DNA of 64,000 nt from Actinomycetes bacterium. GTDB lineage: Bacteria; Actinomycetota; Acidimicrobiia; Acidimicrobiales; Ilumatobacteraceae. The stretch covers positions 124,001 through 188,000 of the forward strand of contig JAIOPC010000009.1 in NCBI GenBank assembly GCA_021414085.1. The letters run 5' to 3'. The translations under genes were made by a program, and so were the position numbers. Below are positions 15,717 through 24,316 of this stretch, piece after piece. The notes below the pieces were generated by a model. It searched no databases, was not told where the DNA came from, and worked only from the letters and a program-made list of their open reading frames with translations. The stretch's first letter is position 1. Each line of letters begins with the position of its first letter.

Positions 15717-16132
15717 AGGGCTACCTGCTCGACACCAATGTCGTGTCCGAACTGCGCAAACGCGACCGTGCCGATAACAACGTCAGGCACTGGTTCGAAG
15801 TGCACAACCGCGACGAGTTCTGGCTGTCGGTCCTGGTCGTAGGTGAGTTGCGGCGGGGCGTCGGGCTGATTGCTCGCCGCGACCCGCAAGCCGCAGGCTC
15901 AATAAAGGACTGGCTTGACGTGCTCATTCGCGATTTCGCCGACCGCGTGCTTCCGGTCACGGTCGAGATCTGCGAGCGGTGGGCCTTACTCGCGGTGCCC
16001 AACCCCATCCCCGTGATCGACGGTCTACTGGCGGCAACAGCGGCCGAGCACGATCTGATCTTGGTGACACGCAACGCAGCGGACGTCGCCGCAACTGGTG
16101 TTGCGACCGTCAATCCGTTTGCCGGGTCATGA
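15713..16132 (+). CDS. FitB/VapC-type PIN-domain toxin
   Basis: A 139-residue PIN ribonuclease, the toxin of the pair. Acidic metal-binding residues are visible: the aspartate in YLLDTNVVSELRK near the N terminus, the glutamate in VLVVGELRRG, the aspartate in PVIDGLLAATAAEHDL and the final TRNAAD. The GTG start overlaps the antitoxin stop, fixing the reading frame and coupling translation. FitB-type toxins cleave RNA; the target here is unknown. The pair sits between tadA and tRNA-Ser(GGA), a plausible insertion spot for a mobile accessory module, though no attachment-site repeats were seen. Confidence 0.88.
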   Translation: MKGYLLDTNVVSELRKRDRADNNVRHWFEVHNRDEFWLSVLVVGELRRGVGLIARRDPQAAGSIKDWLDVLIRDFADRVLPVTVEICERWALLAVPNPIPVIDGLLAATAAEHDLILVTRNAADVAATGVATVNPFAGS

Positions 16133-16168
16133 CTGCGAGACAACACACGACGTCAAGAACACAGTGAG

Positions 16169-16253
16169 CGGAGGGGGTGGGATTCGAACCCACGGAGGCT
16201 TGCACCTCACACGCTTTCCAAGCGTGCCGATTCGGCCGCTCTCGCACCCCTCC
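16169..16253 (-). tRNA. tRNA-Ser (anticodon GGA)
   Basis: An 85-base class II tRNA on the reverse strand with acceptor stem GGAGGGG/CCCCTCC and a G discriminator. CCA is not encoded. The anticodon loop TTGGAAA gives GGA. It has a long variable arm and the T-loop GTTCGAATC. Confidence 0.95.
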
Positions 16254-16335
16254 ATGCCCTGCAACCGTTACCTTCACGACAGAGCCACGACACGGTAGTG
16301 GGGGAACGGCTGCGCCACTACCATGCGACTCACCC

Positions 16336-16460
16336 GCTGAGTGTGGTGATGGTCGGGTCCTGTGCGACGGGCGTCCGGGAATCAGGTCAGGGCCGGAAGG
16401 CAGCAGCCTTCAACGGTGCCGCCCTGTGCCACAGACCACCTGGCCGTCACCACAGTCAGC
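16336..16460 (+). ncRNA. ffs: Signal recognition particle RNA, small bacterial type
   Basis: The apical domain sequence GGTCAGGGCCGGAAGGCAGC (16385-16404), continuing into AGCC, is the Ffh-binding motif of 4.5S RNA. The ends pair: GCTGAGTGTGGTGA (16336-16349) with TCACCACAGTCAGC (16447-16460) with one mismatch, giving the long hairpin of the short SRP RNA. The RNA works with Ffh in co-translational membrane targeting. Exact 5' and 3' ends are approximate. Confidence 0.92.
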
Positions 16461-16485
16461 GGGCCTGGCGTTAGCGGCCCAGCCG

Positions 16486-17364
16486 TTAACGAGGCTGGCG
16501 CTCCGCGACACGCGCTGCGCGCGCGGCGAGATCGGGTGCACCCAACTTCGCGGCCACCGCTGCGAACGCGTCGGTGGGCCCCTGCCAACGCCAATCGTCG
16601 ACGGTGCCGACCGGAACATCCAATGCAACGGTCGCGACCGTGCGGAACAACAGCGCGTCGGCCATTTGGTCGCTGAGGGTGCGTGCCAACTTCTCGGCGC
16701 CACGCAAAGCGGGGAGGCCCCAATCGCCCGACGAGCGCGGAATGGCATCGATCGAGCCAAATTTGGCCAGCACGGTGGACGCGCTCTTGGCGCCCCACCC
16801 CGGCAAGCCCGGATACCCGTCGGCCGAATCGCCGACAAGAGCCAGATAATCGGCGATTGATGCCGGCGGCACGCCGAACTTGGCGACCACGCCCGCTTCG
16901 TCGACGATCTCGTCCTTGCGGCGGTCGTATTGCACGACTCGAGTACCCCGCACGCACTGGCACAGATCCTTGTCGGGGGTCACGATCAGCACCTGGCTGA
17001 CCCTGGGGTCGGCATCGGCCACGGCCGCGGCCGCGGCGAGGGCGTCGTCGGCCTCCCACTCCACCATGTCCCAGGTCGTAAAACCGCACGCGACCAGGGC
17101 TTCTTCCATCACCGGGATCTGGCGCAGCAGCACCGGATCCATCCCCTCGCTGGTCTTGTAACCCGGGTACAAGTCGTTGCGAAAGCTCTCGATGACGTGG
17201 TCGCTGGCCACCCCAATATGGGTGGCACCGGCCGTCACCAGCTGCAGCGTGCTGGAAACCACCCCAATCGCCGCATCGTTGGGGCCGGCGTCGCCATGAC
17301 GGCTGACTTGCCCGAAGTGCTGCCGGAACAGCTCGTAGGTCCCGTCGATCAGATGCACCCGCAT
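16486..17364 (-). CDS. 5'-3' exonuclease (PolA N-terminal/FEN-like)
   Basis: A 292-residue stand-alone structure-specific nuclease related to the 5' nuclease domain of DNA polymerase I. It opens with VHLIDGTYELFRQHF and has acidic metal sites in VEWEADDALAAAA and VTPDKDLCQCV, then the H3TH DNA-binding region LVGDSADGYPGLPGWGAKSA. It lacks a polymerase domain. ATG 17364 directly precedes the domain; an in-frame start 8 codons upstream exists. Likely roles are removal of RNA primers or flap processing. Confidence 0.85.
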   Translation of the reverse strand: MRVHLIDGTYELFRQHFGQVSRHGDAGPNDAAIGVVSSTLQLVTAGATHIGVASDHVIESFRNDLYPGYKTSEGMDPVLLRQIPVMEEALVACGFTTWDMVEWEADDALAAAAAVADADPRVSQVLIVTPDKDLCQCVRGTRVVQYDRRKDEIVDEAGVVAKFGVPPASIADYLALVGDSADGYPGLPGWGAKSASTVLAKFGSIDAIPRSSGDWGLPALRGAEKLARTLSDQMADALLFRTVATVALDVPVGTVDDWRWQGPTDAFAAVAAKLGAPDLAARAARVAERQPR

Positions 17365-17480
17365 TTGGCCACCGTATCGGAAGAGCAATGTCTCAAGAGA
17401 TGGGCAAGATGGCCCGATAACTCAACCGTGGCGAAGGTCAAGCTCCGTGATCCAGGCGCGGTCCCAGCGGGGGGCGTTAC

Positions 17481-18620
17481 ATGAGCGCGCCACCACCACA
17501 GCCAGGAATTTCGGCCGCCAGCACTGAAGTGCTCGCCAAAACCATCGCCGCTGCCGTCGAACGACAGCTCACACAGCAGGCAGAAACGCTGAGCAAGCAG
17601 TTTGAAGCGCGGCTCGGCGAACAGCAGCAAGCGGCCGACGCGTACCAGAAGGCTTTGCAAACCGCGTTGGAAGAACGGCTTGCCGACTTCGCCAAGCATC
17701 AACAACTCAGCCTCAACGAGATCAACAACCGGATCATCGAGTCGGCCGGCTCAGGCGGTTCTCATCACGCAGATGGCGGCGGCGGCATCGACTCCGGAGA
17801 GTTGGTGACGCTGCGCGAGCAGATCGACAGCTCAAGTGCCGCGGCACACGCGCGCATTGACGAGTTAGCCAAATCGGCGCGTCGCTTCGACGAGCAGGCA
17901 TCGGCGCTGGTGCAACACGTCAATGACACGTCGCAAGCACTCACGCTGCGGATGGATGACGGCAACCAGGCGTTAGCAAGTGCCGTTGAGGAACGGTTCG
18001 GATTCGTACGCGCGACGTTGGAAGCGTTTGGTCCCGAGATTCAGCGCCAGATCACCGATCAGGCGACAGCGCTCAGCCAGCGCGTCGACTTCACCGAGAA
18101 CAAGATCACCGATCGCATGCTGGCGATGGAAGATCGAGTCGTCGAACAGAACGGCACCAAGATCGCCGGCCTCGAAGCCACAATCGGTCGCATCGGCTCC
18201 GGATTCGACGAAGCCATCGCCGCTTTGTCGCAACGCATGCTCGAACTGGAGAACAGCCTCAGTCAGGTGATCCTCCACACCAACGTTCTCACCGAGCAGA
18301 TCAGCCAGGTCGACAGCAAAGCGATCGAGGGCATTCGCGAGCAACTCTCGGCTGCAGTCGGCGAAGCGATGCTCGTTCGAATCGAAATCGATCGCGTTGC
18401 CGCCACCACCGACGAGCGCCTCGATCGCTCCGCACTTCGCATGGCAGAAATCGAGAGCCTGCTGGGCGACGAGATGGACGTCAACGCTTCGGTGCAACTG
18501 GAACGTCTCGACGAGCTCGAGCGTGCAATCTCGGCACTCGACCCCGATCAGTTCGTACGCAAGGTCGACCCGGGTGCGGGCGGCGCGGCTACCACAGATC
18601 GGAGCCTGTCGTCCTTGTGA
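17481..18620 (+). CDS. Long coiled-coil protein upstream of pilB
   Basis: A 379-residue, hydrophilic, Gln/Glu/Ala/Leu-rich protein with no signal peptide or membrane segment. Nearly the whole length between residues 15 and 360 reads as heptad-type coiled coil with a Gly/His break near 90-105. No named family was recognised. It ends 15 bases before pilB and is on the same strand, so it is probably the first gene of the pilB-pilC transcript. A scaffold or localisation factor for the pilus motor is a reasonable inference, not a demonstrated role. Confidence 0.6.
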   Translation: MSAPPPQPGISAASTEVLAKTIAAAVERQLTQQAETLSKQFEARLGEQQQAADAYQKALQTALEERLADFAKHQQLSLNEINNRIIESAGSGGSHHADGGGGIDSGELVTLREQIDSSSAAAHARIDELAKSARRFDEQASALVQHVNDTSQALTLRMDDGNQALASAVEERFGFVRATLEAFGPEIQRQITDQATALSQRVDFTENKITDRMLAMEDRVVEQNGTKIAGLEATIGRIGSGFDEAIAALSQRMLELENSLSQVILHTNVLTEQISQVDSKAIEGIREQLSAAVGEAMLVRIEIDRVAATTDERLDRSALRMAEIESLLGDEMDVNASVQLERLDELERAISALDPDQFVRKVDPGAGGAATTDRSLSSL

Positions 18621-18635
18621 CGATTGGAACAGACC

Positions 18636-20372
18636 ATGGCCATCTTCAAAGGATCTAAGGAAGCACCAGCGACAGCCGAAGGTGAATCCGGCGCGGAGTG
18701 CATGAAGGTCGGTCAGGCCCTCGTCGAGAGCGAGCAGCTGACTCCTGAAGGTCTTGCCCAGGCATTGGGCCAAGCGAATGGCGACCTACTGCAGTTCGCG
18801 GATATTGCGCTCGCTCGCTACAGCGTGGGGCGCACCGAACTCGCCATCGCGATTTCGGCAGCCACCAACGTTGCCGCGGTGGACACCAAGGGCATTGAGA
18901 TCGCTGAGGACATCAAGCGGATTCTTGATGAGGCCGTTGTTCGCAAGAACTGCGCCGTCGCTGTCGCGGCGGAGGGAAACACGCTGGTTGTTCTGTGCAG
19001 CGACCCGGCACCCGCTCGACGCGCTGCAATCGAGGCCGCTGCTGGCCGACCGGTGAAGTTCTTCGTGTCCGACCCGCTTACGGTGCGCACCTTCATCGAT
19101 CAGGTGTATCGCGCCGACGAGGACATCGACCGACTGGTGAAGTCGCTCGATCTCGGAGACGAGCAGTCGAAGATCGCATCCATCGCGGCGGAGGTCAAGC
19201 TCGACGATCAGGCGCCGGTGATTCAGCTCGTGAACCGCATCGTCAGCCAGGCCATGCGCGACCGTGCCAGCGACATCCACCTGGAACCACAAGACGAAGA
19301 GGTGCGCGTCAGGTTCCGTATCGACGGCCACCTCGTTGAAGCGTTTCTGTTGCCAATGGGTGCGCACGCCGCACTCACAAGCCGTCTGAAGATCATGAGC
19401 GGCATGAACATCGTTGAGAAGCGTCGGCCGCAAGACGGCCAGTTCTCGACAGTGATCGACGGCAAGGAGGTCGACGTCCGCGTGGCGAGCGTCGCCACCG
19501 TGTTCGGCGAGAAGATCGTTATGCGAATTCTCGACAAGACCCGATCAATGATTGGTTTGTCGGAACTGGGTTTCCCGCGCGAGACCTACCTGCACTATTC
19601 GAAGATGATCCATTCGCCGTTCGGCATGGTGATCTGCGCTGGCCCGACTGGTGCCGGTAAGACCACGACGCTCTACGCATCGCTTCTCGAGGTGAACTCT
19701 TCGGGCAAGAACATCACTACCGTTGAAGACCCTGTCGAGTACGTGTTCCCCGGCATCAACCAGATTCAGACCAACGACCAAGCTGGCCTCACCTTCGCCA
19801 CCGGTCTGAAGGCCATCTTGCGGCAAGACCCGGACGTCATCCTCGTCGGTGAAATTCGAGACGCGGACACGGCGCGCATCGCAGTGCAGTCCGCTCTCAC
19901 CGGTCACCTTGTGTTGTCGTCGCTTCACGGCACCGACAGCGTCGCCGCGCTGCACCGCTTCCTCGACATGGGCATTGAGGCCTTCCTCATCGCGTCGTCC
20001 GTAGTCGGCGTTATCGGCCAACGTCTGTTGCGTCGCGTGTGTGACAGCTGCAAAGAGCCATACACACCCGGTGCCGACGAGCTCGCCGTCTTCCGTCAGC
20101 ACAGCGGTGGCAGCGAGAAGAGCACATTCTACCGCGGTGCCGGTTGCAACTTCTGCGCCGGCACGGGCTACCGCGACCGCATCGGCGTCTACGAGCTGCT
20201 GCGCATCACGCCCGAACTTCGTCGTCTGATCGTTGGCTGGGCCACCACTGAAGAACTCCGTCGACTCGCCGTCGCCCAAGGCATGCGCACGATGTTGCGC
20301 GAGGCCATGGCGTTGGTCGAAGCAGACGTCACCACCATCCCCGAAGTCGTCAAGACACTCTTCGCTAGCTAG
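18636..20372 (+). CDS. pilB: Type IV pilus extension ATPase PilB
   Basis: Hexameric motor ATPase that drives pilus polymerisation at the cytoplasmic membrane. The 578-residue protein has an N-terminal GspE/MshEN-type domain (about 20-160) and the core ATPase. It shows Walker A GPTGAGKTTT (336-345), the Asp box TVEDPVEY, Walker B VILVGEIRD (401-409) and the His box LSSLHGTDS. The tetracysteine zinc site is C469, C472, C504 and C507, diagnostic of PilB/GspE. ATG 18636 is chosen over a TTG four codons upstream. The MshEN-like region suggests possible cyclic-di-GMP control, but the residues were not verified. pilC follows after 10 bases. Confidence 0.95.
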   Translation: MAIFKGSKEAPATAEGESGAECMKVGQALVESEQLTPEGLAQALGQANGDLLQFADIALARYSVGRTELAIAISAATNVAAVDTKGIEIAEDIKRILDEAVVRKNCAVAVAAEGNTLVVLCSDPAPARRAAIEAAAGRPVKFFVSDPLTVRTFIDQVYRADEDIDRLVKSLDLGDEQSKIASIAAEVKLDDQAPVIQLVNRIVSQAMRDRASDIHLEPQDEEVRVRFRIDGHLVEAFLLPMGAHAALTSRLKIMSGMNIVEKRRPQDGQFSTVIDGKEVDVRVASVATVFGEKIVMRILDKTRSMIGLSELGFPRETYLHYSKMIHSPFGMVICAGPTGAGKTTTLYASLLEVNSSGKNITTVEDPVEYVFPGINQIQTNDQAGLTFATGLKAILRQDPDVILVGEIRDADTARIAVQSALTGHLVLSSLHGTDSVAALHRFLDMGIEAFLIASSVVGVIGQRLLRRVCDSCKEPYTPGADELAVFRQHSGGSEKSTFYRGAGCNFCAGTGYRDRIGVYELLRITPELRRLIVGWATTEELRRLAVAQGMRTMLREAMALVEADVTTIPEVVKTLFAS

Positions 20373-20382
20373 GAGCAAGGTC

Positions 20383-21594
20383 ATGCCCAAGTTCGCATAC
20401 GCAGCAATCGATGTCAGTGGTTCCGCCGTCGAAGGCGTGACTAAGGCCGACACGATCGGAGCCGCGCGCTCGCACCTGCTGGAACAGAACCTGTACCCGG
20501 TGAAGATCGAAGAAAAGCGCGGTATGGGTCAGATCGAACTGACCGCCAAGAAGGTGAAGAAGAAGGAGTTGATGCACTTCACCAGGCAGCTCGCCGTCTT
20601 CATGAAGGCCGGTATCCCGGTAACCGAAGCGATGGAGGTCATCGGCGACGAGACCGCCGACGTCGTGCTGCAACGCACCATCTCGCAAATGGTTGAAGAT
20701 CTGCGCAACGGCGAGACACTTGCAGGCGCCGCTGGCAAGCACTTGCAGACGTTCCCGAACTACTACATCGGCATCCTTGGCTCCGCCGAACTCACCGGCA
20801 AGCTTGATGAGACGCTCGAGAGCCTGGCGGAGTACCTCGAGCGCGAACTCGACACGCGCTCGAAGGTTGTCGCTGCACTGTCGTATCCAGGCGTCGTGAT
20901 GGTGTTGTCGGTGTTTACCGTCGCCGCGCTTGCCGGTTACGTGCTGCCGCAATTCAAGCCGCTGTTCGAAGAACTGCACGCCGACCTTCCGTTCGCGACC
21001 CGCGCGCTGCTGTTCGTGGCCGACCTGTTCACGATCTATTGGTACGGCCCACTGAGTTTCTTCCTCGCAGTGATCGGCTTCTTCATGTGGATGAGCCGCA
21101 GCGAACCCGGCAAGGAGTTCCGCGACAAGCTGGTGCTGCGGCTGCCAGTGCTGAGCGGCATCGTCGAGTACGCGATTCTCGAGCGCTTCTGTCGCATTCT
21201 CGGCGCAATGATTCGGGCCGGCGTTCCGCTGCCCGACGCAATGCGCACGACGACTGAAGCAACCAACAACCGAGTGTTCAAGGCGCGCCTAATCGTTGCG
21301 CAGGAACAAATCCTCGAAGGCGGAGGCTTTGCCAAGCCGCTTGCTCGTACCGAACTGTTCCCAGGTGCCGCGCGTCAGATGTTCAAGGTTGGTGAGGAAA
21401 CCGGAACGCTCGACCGTCAGTTGGAAGTTGCCGCGATCTTCTTCGACCGCGAGCTGGAGAGCCGCATCAAGCGCTTCACGGCCATGTTCGAGCCGATCAT
21501 GATTGTGGCGGTCGGTGTGATCGTCGGCTTCGTGGCCATCGCATTGGTGCAGGCGATGTACGGCGTGCTCGAAGGCGTGAAGTCCGACTCGTAA
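20383..21594 (+). CDS. pilC: Type IV pilus inner-membrane platform protein PilC
   Basis: Polytopic platform that couples the ATPases to pilin addition. The 403-residue protein contains the two repeated T2SSF cytoplasmic domains, LMHFTRQLAVFMKAGIPVTE and ILERFCRILGAMIRAGVPLP, each followed by membrane helices; the last hydrophobic helix is close to the C terminus. An AGGAGC ribosome site precedes ATG 20383, fixing the start. It is followed by the oppositely oriented pilD. Confidence 0.94.
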   Translation: MPKFAYAAIDVSGSAVEGVTKADTIGAARSHLLEQNLYPVKIEEKRGMGQIELTAKKVKKKELMHFTRQLAVFMKAGIPVTEAMEVIGDETADVVLQRTISQMVEDLRNGETLAGAAGKHLQTFPNYYIGILGSAELTGKLDETLESLAEYLERELDTRSKVVAALSYPGVVMVLSVFTVAALAGYVLPQFKPLFEELHADLPFATRALLFVADLFTIYWYGPLSFFLAVIGFFMWMSRSEPGKEFRDKLVLRLPVLSGIVEYAILERFCRILGAMIRAGVPLPDAMRTTTEATNNRVFKARLIVAQEQILEGGGFAKPLARTELFPGAARQMFKVGEETGTLDRQLEVAAIFFDRELESRIKRFTAMFEPIMIVAVGVIVGFVAIALVQAMYGVLEGVKSDS

Positions 21595-21614
21595 GGTCGT
21601 TCAGCGGGCCAGGA

Positions 21615-22379
21615 CTACCTAGCAAGGACAATGTCGACGTAGTTCTGGCCGATAAAGATCGTCACGATCATGCCAAGTGCCATGAACGGCCCGAACGGCA
21701 CCTTCATCTTGCGATCACCCTTCAGCACGATCAGCAGCACCACGCCGATGATCGCGCCGGTGAGGAACCCAAAGAACAAGCCAACGAGCGCCAAGCCGGG
21801 GTTGAGGAAGCCGAGGTAGGCGCCCAGCAGCGGGGCAAGGCGCACGTCGCCATCGCCCATGCCGCCGCGACTACCCCAATAGATCAAGGCCATGACGGCC
21901 AGCGAGATCGCCGCGCCAGCCACCAGCATCCATATCCGTTTGGGCTCGTGCTCCACCAAAGCGGCCACGCACAGTAGTGGCACGCCGATGGCCCCAGTGG
22001 CGTAAATGATCTCTCGCGGCAGGCGCCGCGTATGCAGATCGATCCAGCTCAGAGCCACTAAACCGGCCATCAGGGCACAGAACGCGGCGGTGCGCCAGGT
22101 GAGGCCGAAATGCCACCCCATGAGACCGAACAGAAGCGCCGTTGACACCTCAAGAACGAGCGGCTCGATGCCGATACTCATACGACATTGTCGGCACTTG
22201 CCGCGCAATGCCAACCAACTCAACACAGGAACCAGATCGAGGGGGCCAAGGTCTAGGCCGCAGTTCCCACACACCGATCCGGGGCGGACAACCGACTTGC
22301 CACGCGGCACGCGGTCGACCACCACGGTGAGGAAAGAACCAAAGAGCAGCCCGATCAGGGCACAGGTAGCAGTTGCCAT
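21615..22379 (-). CDS. pilD: Prepilin peptidase / N-methyltransferase PilD
   Basis: Bifunctional aspartyl protease that removes the prepilin leader after glycine and N-methylates the new N terminus. The 254-residue membrane protein has the zinc-binding cytoplasmic loop with C37, C40, C62 and C65, and the two catalytic aspartates in SWIDLHTRRLP and GMGDGDVRLAPLLGA. It is transcribed against pilC and pilT, which flank it. Its substrates should be PilA (31811), the PilV-like pilin (31181) and the vWA pilin (28129). Confidence 0.94.
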   Translation of the reverse strand: MATATCALIGLLFGSFLTVVVDRVPRGKSVVRPGSVCGNCGLDLGPLDLVPVLSWLALRGKCRQCRMSIGIEPLVLEVSTALLFGLMGWHFGLTWRTAAFCALMAGLVALSWIDLHTRRLPREIIYATGAIGVPLLCVAALVEHEPKRIWMLVAGAAISLAVMALIYWGSRGGMGDGDVRLAPLLGAYLGFLNPGLALVGLFFGFLTGAIIGVVLLIVLKGDRKMKVPFGPFMALGMIVTIFIGQNYVDIVLAR

Positions 22380-22427
22380 ACGCGAAAAGTCCGACTCGAT
22401 CGAGCGGAGCTAACGGAGGCTAGTCGC

Positions 22428-23579
22428 ATGTTCAATCCAGATCCGACATTGGTCACGCTGCTACAGGCGACCGTTAACGCGGGCGCGAGCGACTTGCACC
22501 TCACCGCTGGTCGGCCGCCGACCGCACGTCGCGACGGCGTGCTCGTTCCGTTCGAGGGCGTGCCGTTGATGCTGCCGACGGACACCGAGCGCATTGTGCA
22601 TTCACTGCTCAACGACACCAAGCGCGAAGAGTTCGAAGAAAACTCGCAGGTCGACTTCTCGTTCGGCCTGGAATCAATCGGTCGTTTCCGCGCCAACGCC
22701 TACAAGCAGCGCAACAGCTGCGCGCTGGCATTGCGCGTCATTCCCTTTCGCGTGCGTTCGCTCGACGAGCTCGGCGCACCGTGGGCGGCTACCGAGCTCT
22801 TGCAGCGCCCGTTCGGGTTGGTGCTCGTCGTGGGACCTACCGGCTCGGGTAAGAGCACGACTCTCGCGGCGATGATCGATCGCGTGAACGAGACTCGCCC
22901 GGTTCACATTCTGACGATTGAGGACCCGGTCGAATATCTGCATCATCACAAAGTCGCGATGGTCAACCAGCGCGAGGTCGGCACCGACGTGCTCTCGTTC
23001 ACCGATGGCCTCCGTAGCGCGTTGCGTGAAGACCCCGATGTCATCTTGCTCGGCGAAATGCGCGACCTCGACTCGATCGCCATCACGTTGACGCTCGCCG
23101 AAACCGGTCACCTTGTGTTCGCCACGTTGCACACCAACGACGCATCACAAGCACTCGACCGTATTGTCGACGTGTTCCCCGCCGAGCGGCGCGACCAAAT
23201 TCAGATCATGTTGGCCGGCTCGCTGCAGGGCGTGATCAGCCAGCGCCTGCTCCCAGCCGAAGGAGGCGGCCGCGTGGCCGCGTACGAAGTGCTGATGGCC
23301 AACGATGCCGTGCGCAACCTGTTGCGTGAAGGCAAGACCCGTCAGCTGCGCAACACGATGATCTCGGGCCAGCAGGAGGGCATGCAGACCATGGAGATGG
23401 ACCTCGCACGCCTGGTGTCCAGCGGCATCTTGTCGTTCGAGAATGCAGCCGACATCAGCCAGTACCCGAAAGAAATCTTGGCTCAGGCAGCCACCATGCG
23501 CTCGCAGATGCAGGCGCAGGCAACGGTGGACGCCGGTCAGCAAGCCACCACCGGCGCCGGCACCTACGTGAGCGCCTAG
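22428..23579 (+). CDS. pilT: Type IV pilus retraction ATPase PilT
   Basis: Motor for pilus retraction, DNA uptake and twitching. The 383-residue protein has Walker A GPTGSGKSTT (136-145), IEDPVEY, Walker B VILLGEMRD, the His box LHTNDAS, and the PilT signature AVRNLLREGKTRQL near residue 300 (AIRNLIRE in model proteins). It lacks the PilB zinc cysteines. A GGAGG ribosome site lies 8 bases before the ATG. The downstream DUF429 gene begins 16 bases later. Confidence 0.94.
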   Translation: MFNPDPTLVTLLQATVNAGASDLHLTAGRPPTARRDGVLVPFEGVPLMLPTDTERIVHSLLNDTKREEFEENSQVDFSFGLESIGRFRANAYKQRNSCALALRVIPFRVRSLDELGAPWAATELLQRPFGLVLVVGPTGSGKSTTLAAMIDRVNETRPVHILTIEDPVEYLHHHKVAMVNQREVGTDVLSFTDGLRSALREDPDVILLGEMRDLDSIAITLTLAETGHLVFATLHTNDASQALDRIVDVFPAERRDQIQIMLAGSLQGVISQRLLPAEGGGRVAAYEVLMANDAVRNLLREGKTRQLRNTMISGQQEGMQTMEMDLARLVSSGILSFENAADISQYPKEILAQAATMRSQMQAQATVDAGQQATTGAGTYVSA

Positions 23580-23595
23580 AGCACATCGACGAACC

Positions 23596-24315
23596 ATGTC
23601 CGTTGCAAAGCTTCCCTTCAAGGTGCTCGGTGGCATCGTGCCCTGTCCGGGCGGTTGGTTGATCGTTCCTGCACGTCTCGCAGGCGTTACCGTCGTTGCC
23701 GACGACCCGGAGGTCGTGGCGACGTTGCTCGACGTGTTGGAGTTCAAGCCGAAATTCGACGCGGCCGCGATTTATTGCCCGATCGGTTTTCACGACCGGC
23801 CGTCCGCGCCGTATCGCATATGCGACGAGGAGGCTCGCGCGCTTGTCGGATGGCCACGGTCGATCGCGGTGCGCCCCACCCCATCGCGGGCGGCGTTGAA
23901 CGCCGAAACACGCACGGAAGCTCAGGAACTCGAGCCGTGGTTGACGCGTGGCGACTTGCGCCGGTTCCGCTGGCTGAAGGAAGCGAACACCGAGTTCCAG
24001 CCATTCCATCAGCGGACATACTTCGCCGCGCACCCCGACCTTACGTTTGCTCAGCTCAACGGTGACCGCCCTCTGCTGTCTTCGCCGTATCAGCAAGACG
24101 GCATGCTCGAGCGCATCGGCCTGATCCGCGACAAGTTGCCCGGCCTGGAAGACATCGCCAGCCGCACACCGCCACCAGGTTCAGCGCAGGTTCACCTGCT
24201 ACAGGCCCTCGGTCTGCTGTGGACCGCGCGCCGCATCGCCGGGCGAGCAATGCAGCGAATGCCGCTCGATCCCGACTGGGATCCATCCGGCATGCGCATG
24301 GAATTAGTGCGCTAA
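23596..24315 (+). CDS. DUF429-family protein (predicted RNase H-like)
   Basis: A 239-residue soluble protein resembling DUF429, a family with a predicted RNase H-like fold and unknown function. The C-terminal half has FQPFHQRTYFAAHPDLTFAQLNG, matching the typical family pattern in which a histidine precedes PE/D-SF. It appears co-transcribed with pilT (16-base gap). No link to pilus function is known. It is convergent with the anti-sigma gene, with a 1-base gap between stops. Confidence 0.65.
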   Translation: MSVAKLPFKVLGGIVPCPGGWLIVPARLAGVTVVADDPEVVATLLDVLEFKPKFDAAAIYCPIGFHDRPSAPYRICDEEARALVGWPRSIAVRPTPSRAALNAETRTEAQELEPWLTRGDLRRFRWLKEANTEFQPFHQRTYFAAHPDLTFAQLNGDRPLLSSPYQQDGMLERIGLIRDKLPGLEDIASRTPPPGSAQVHLLQALGLLWTARRIAGRAMQRMPLDPDWDPSGMRMELVR

Positions 24316-24316
24316 C

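Noticed and set aside
13856-16485. Genomic island bounded by the two tRNA-Ser genes
   Set aside because: tadA, SRP RNA and the tRNAs are core genes, no integrase or direct repeats of tRNA ends were seen. Only the toxin-antitoxin pair looks accessory.
16177-16860. Coding frames running through tRNA-Ser(GGA) and SRP RNA
   Set aside because: They overlap two clear RNA genes and the exonuclease gene and encode no recognisable protein.
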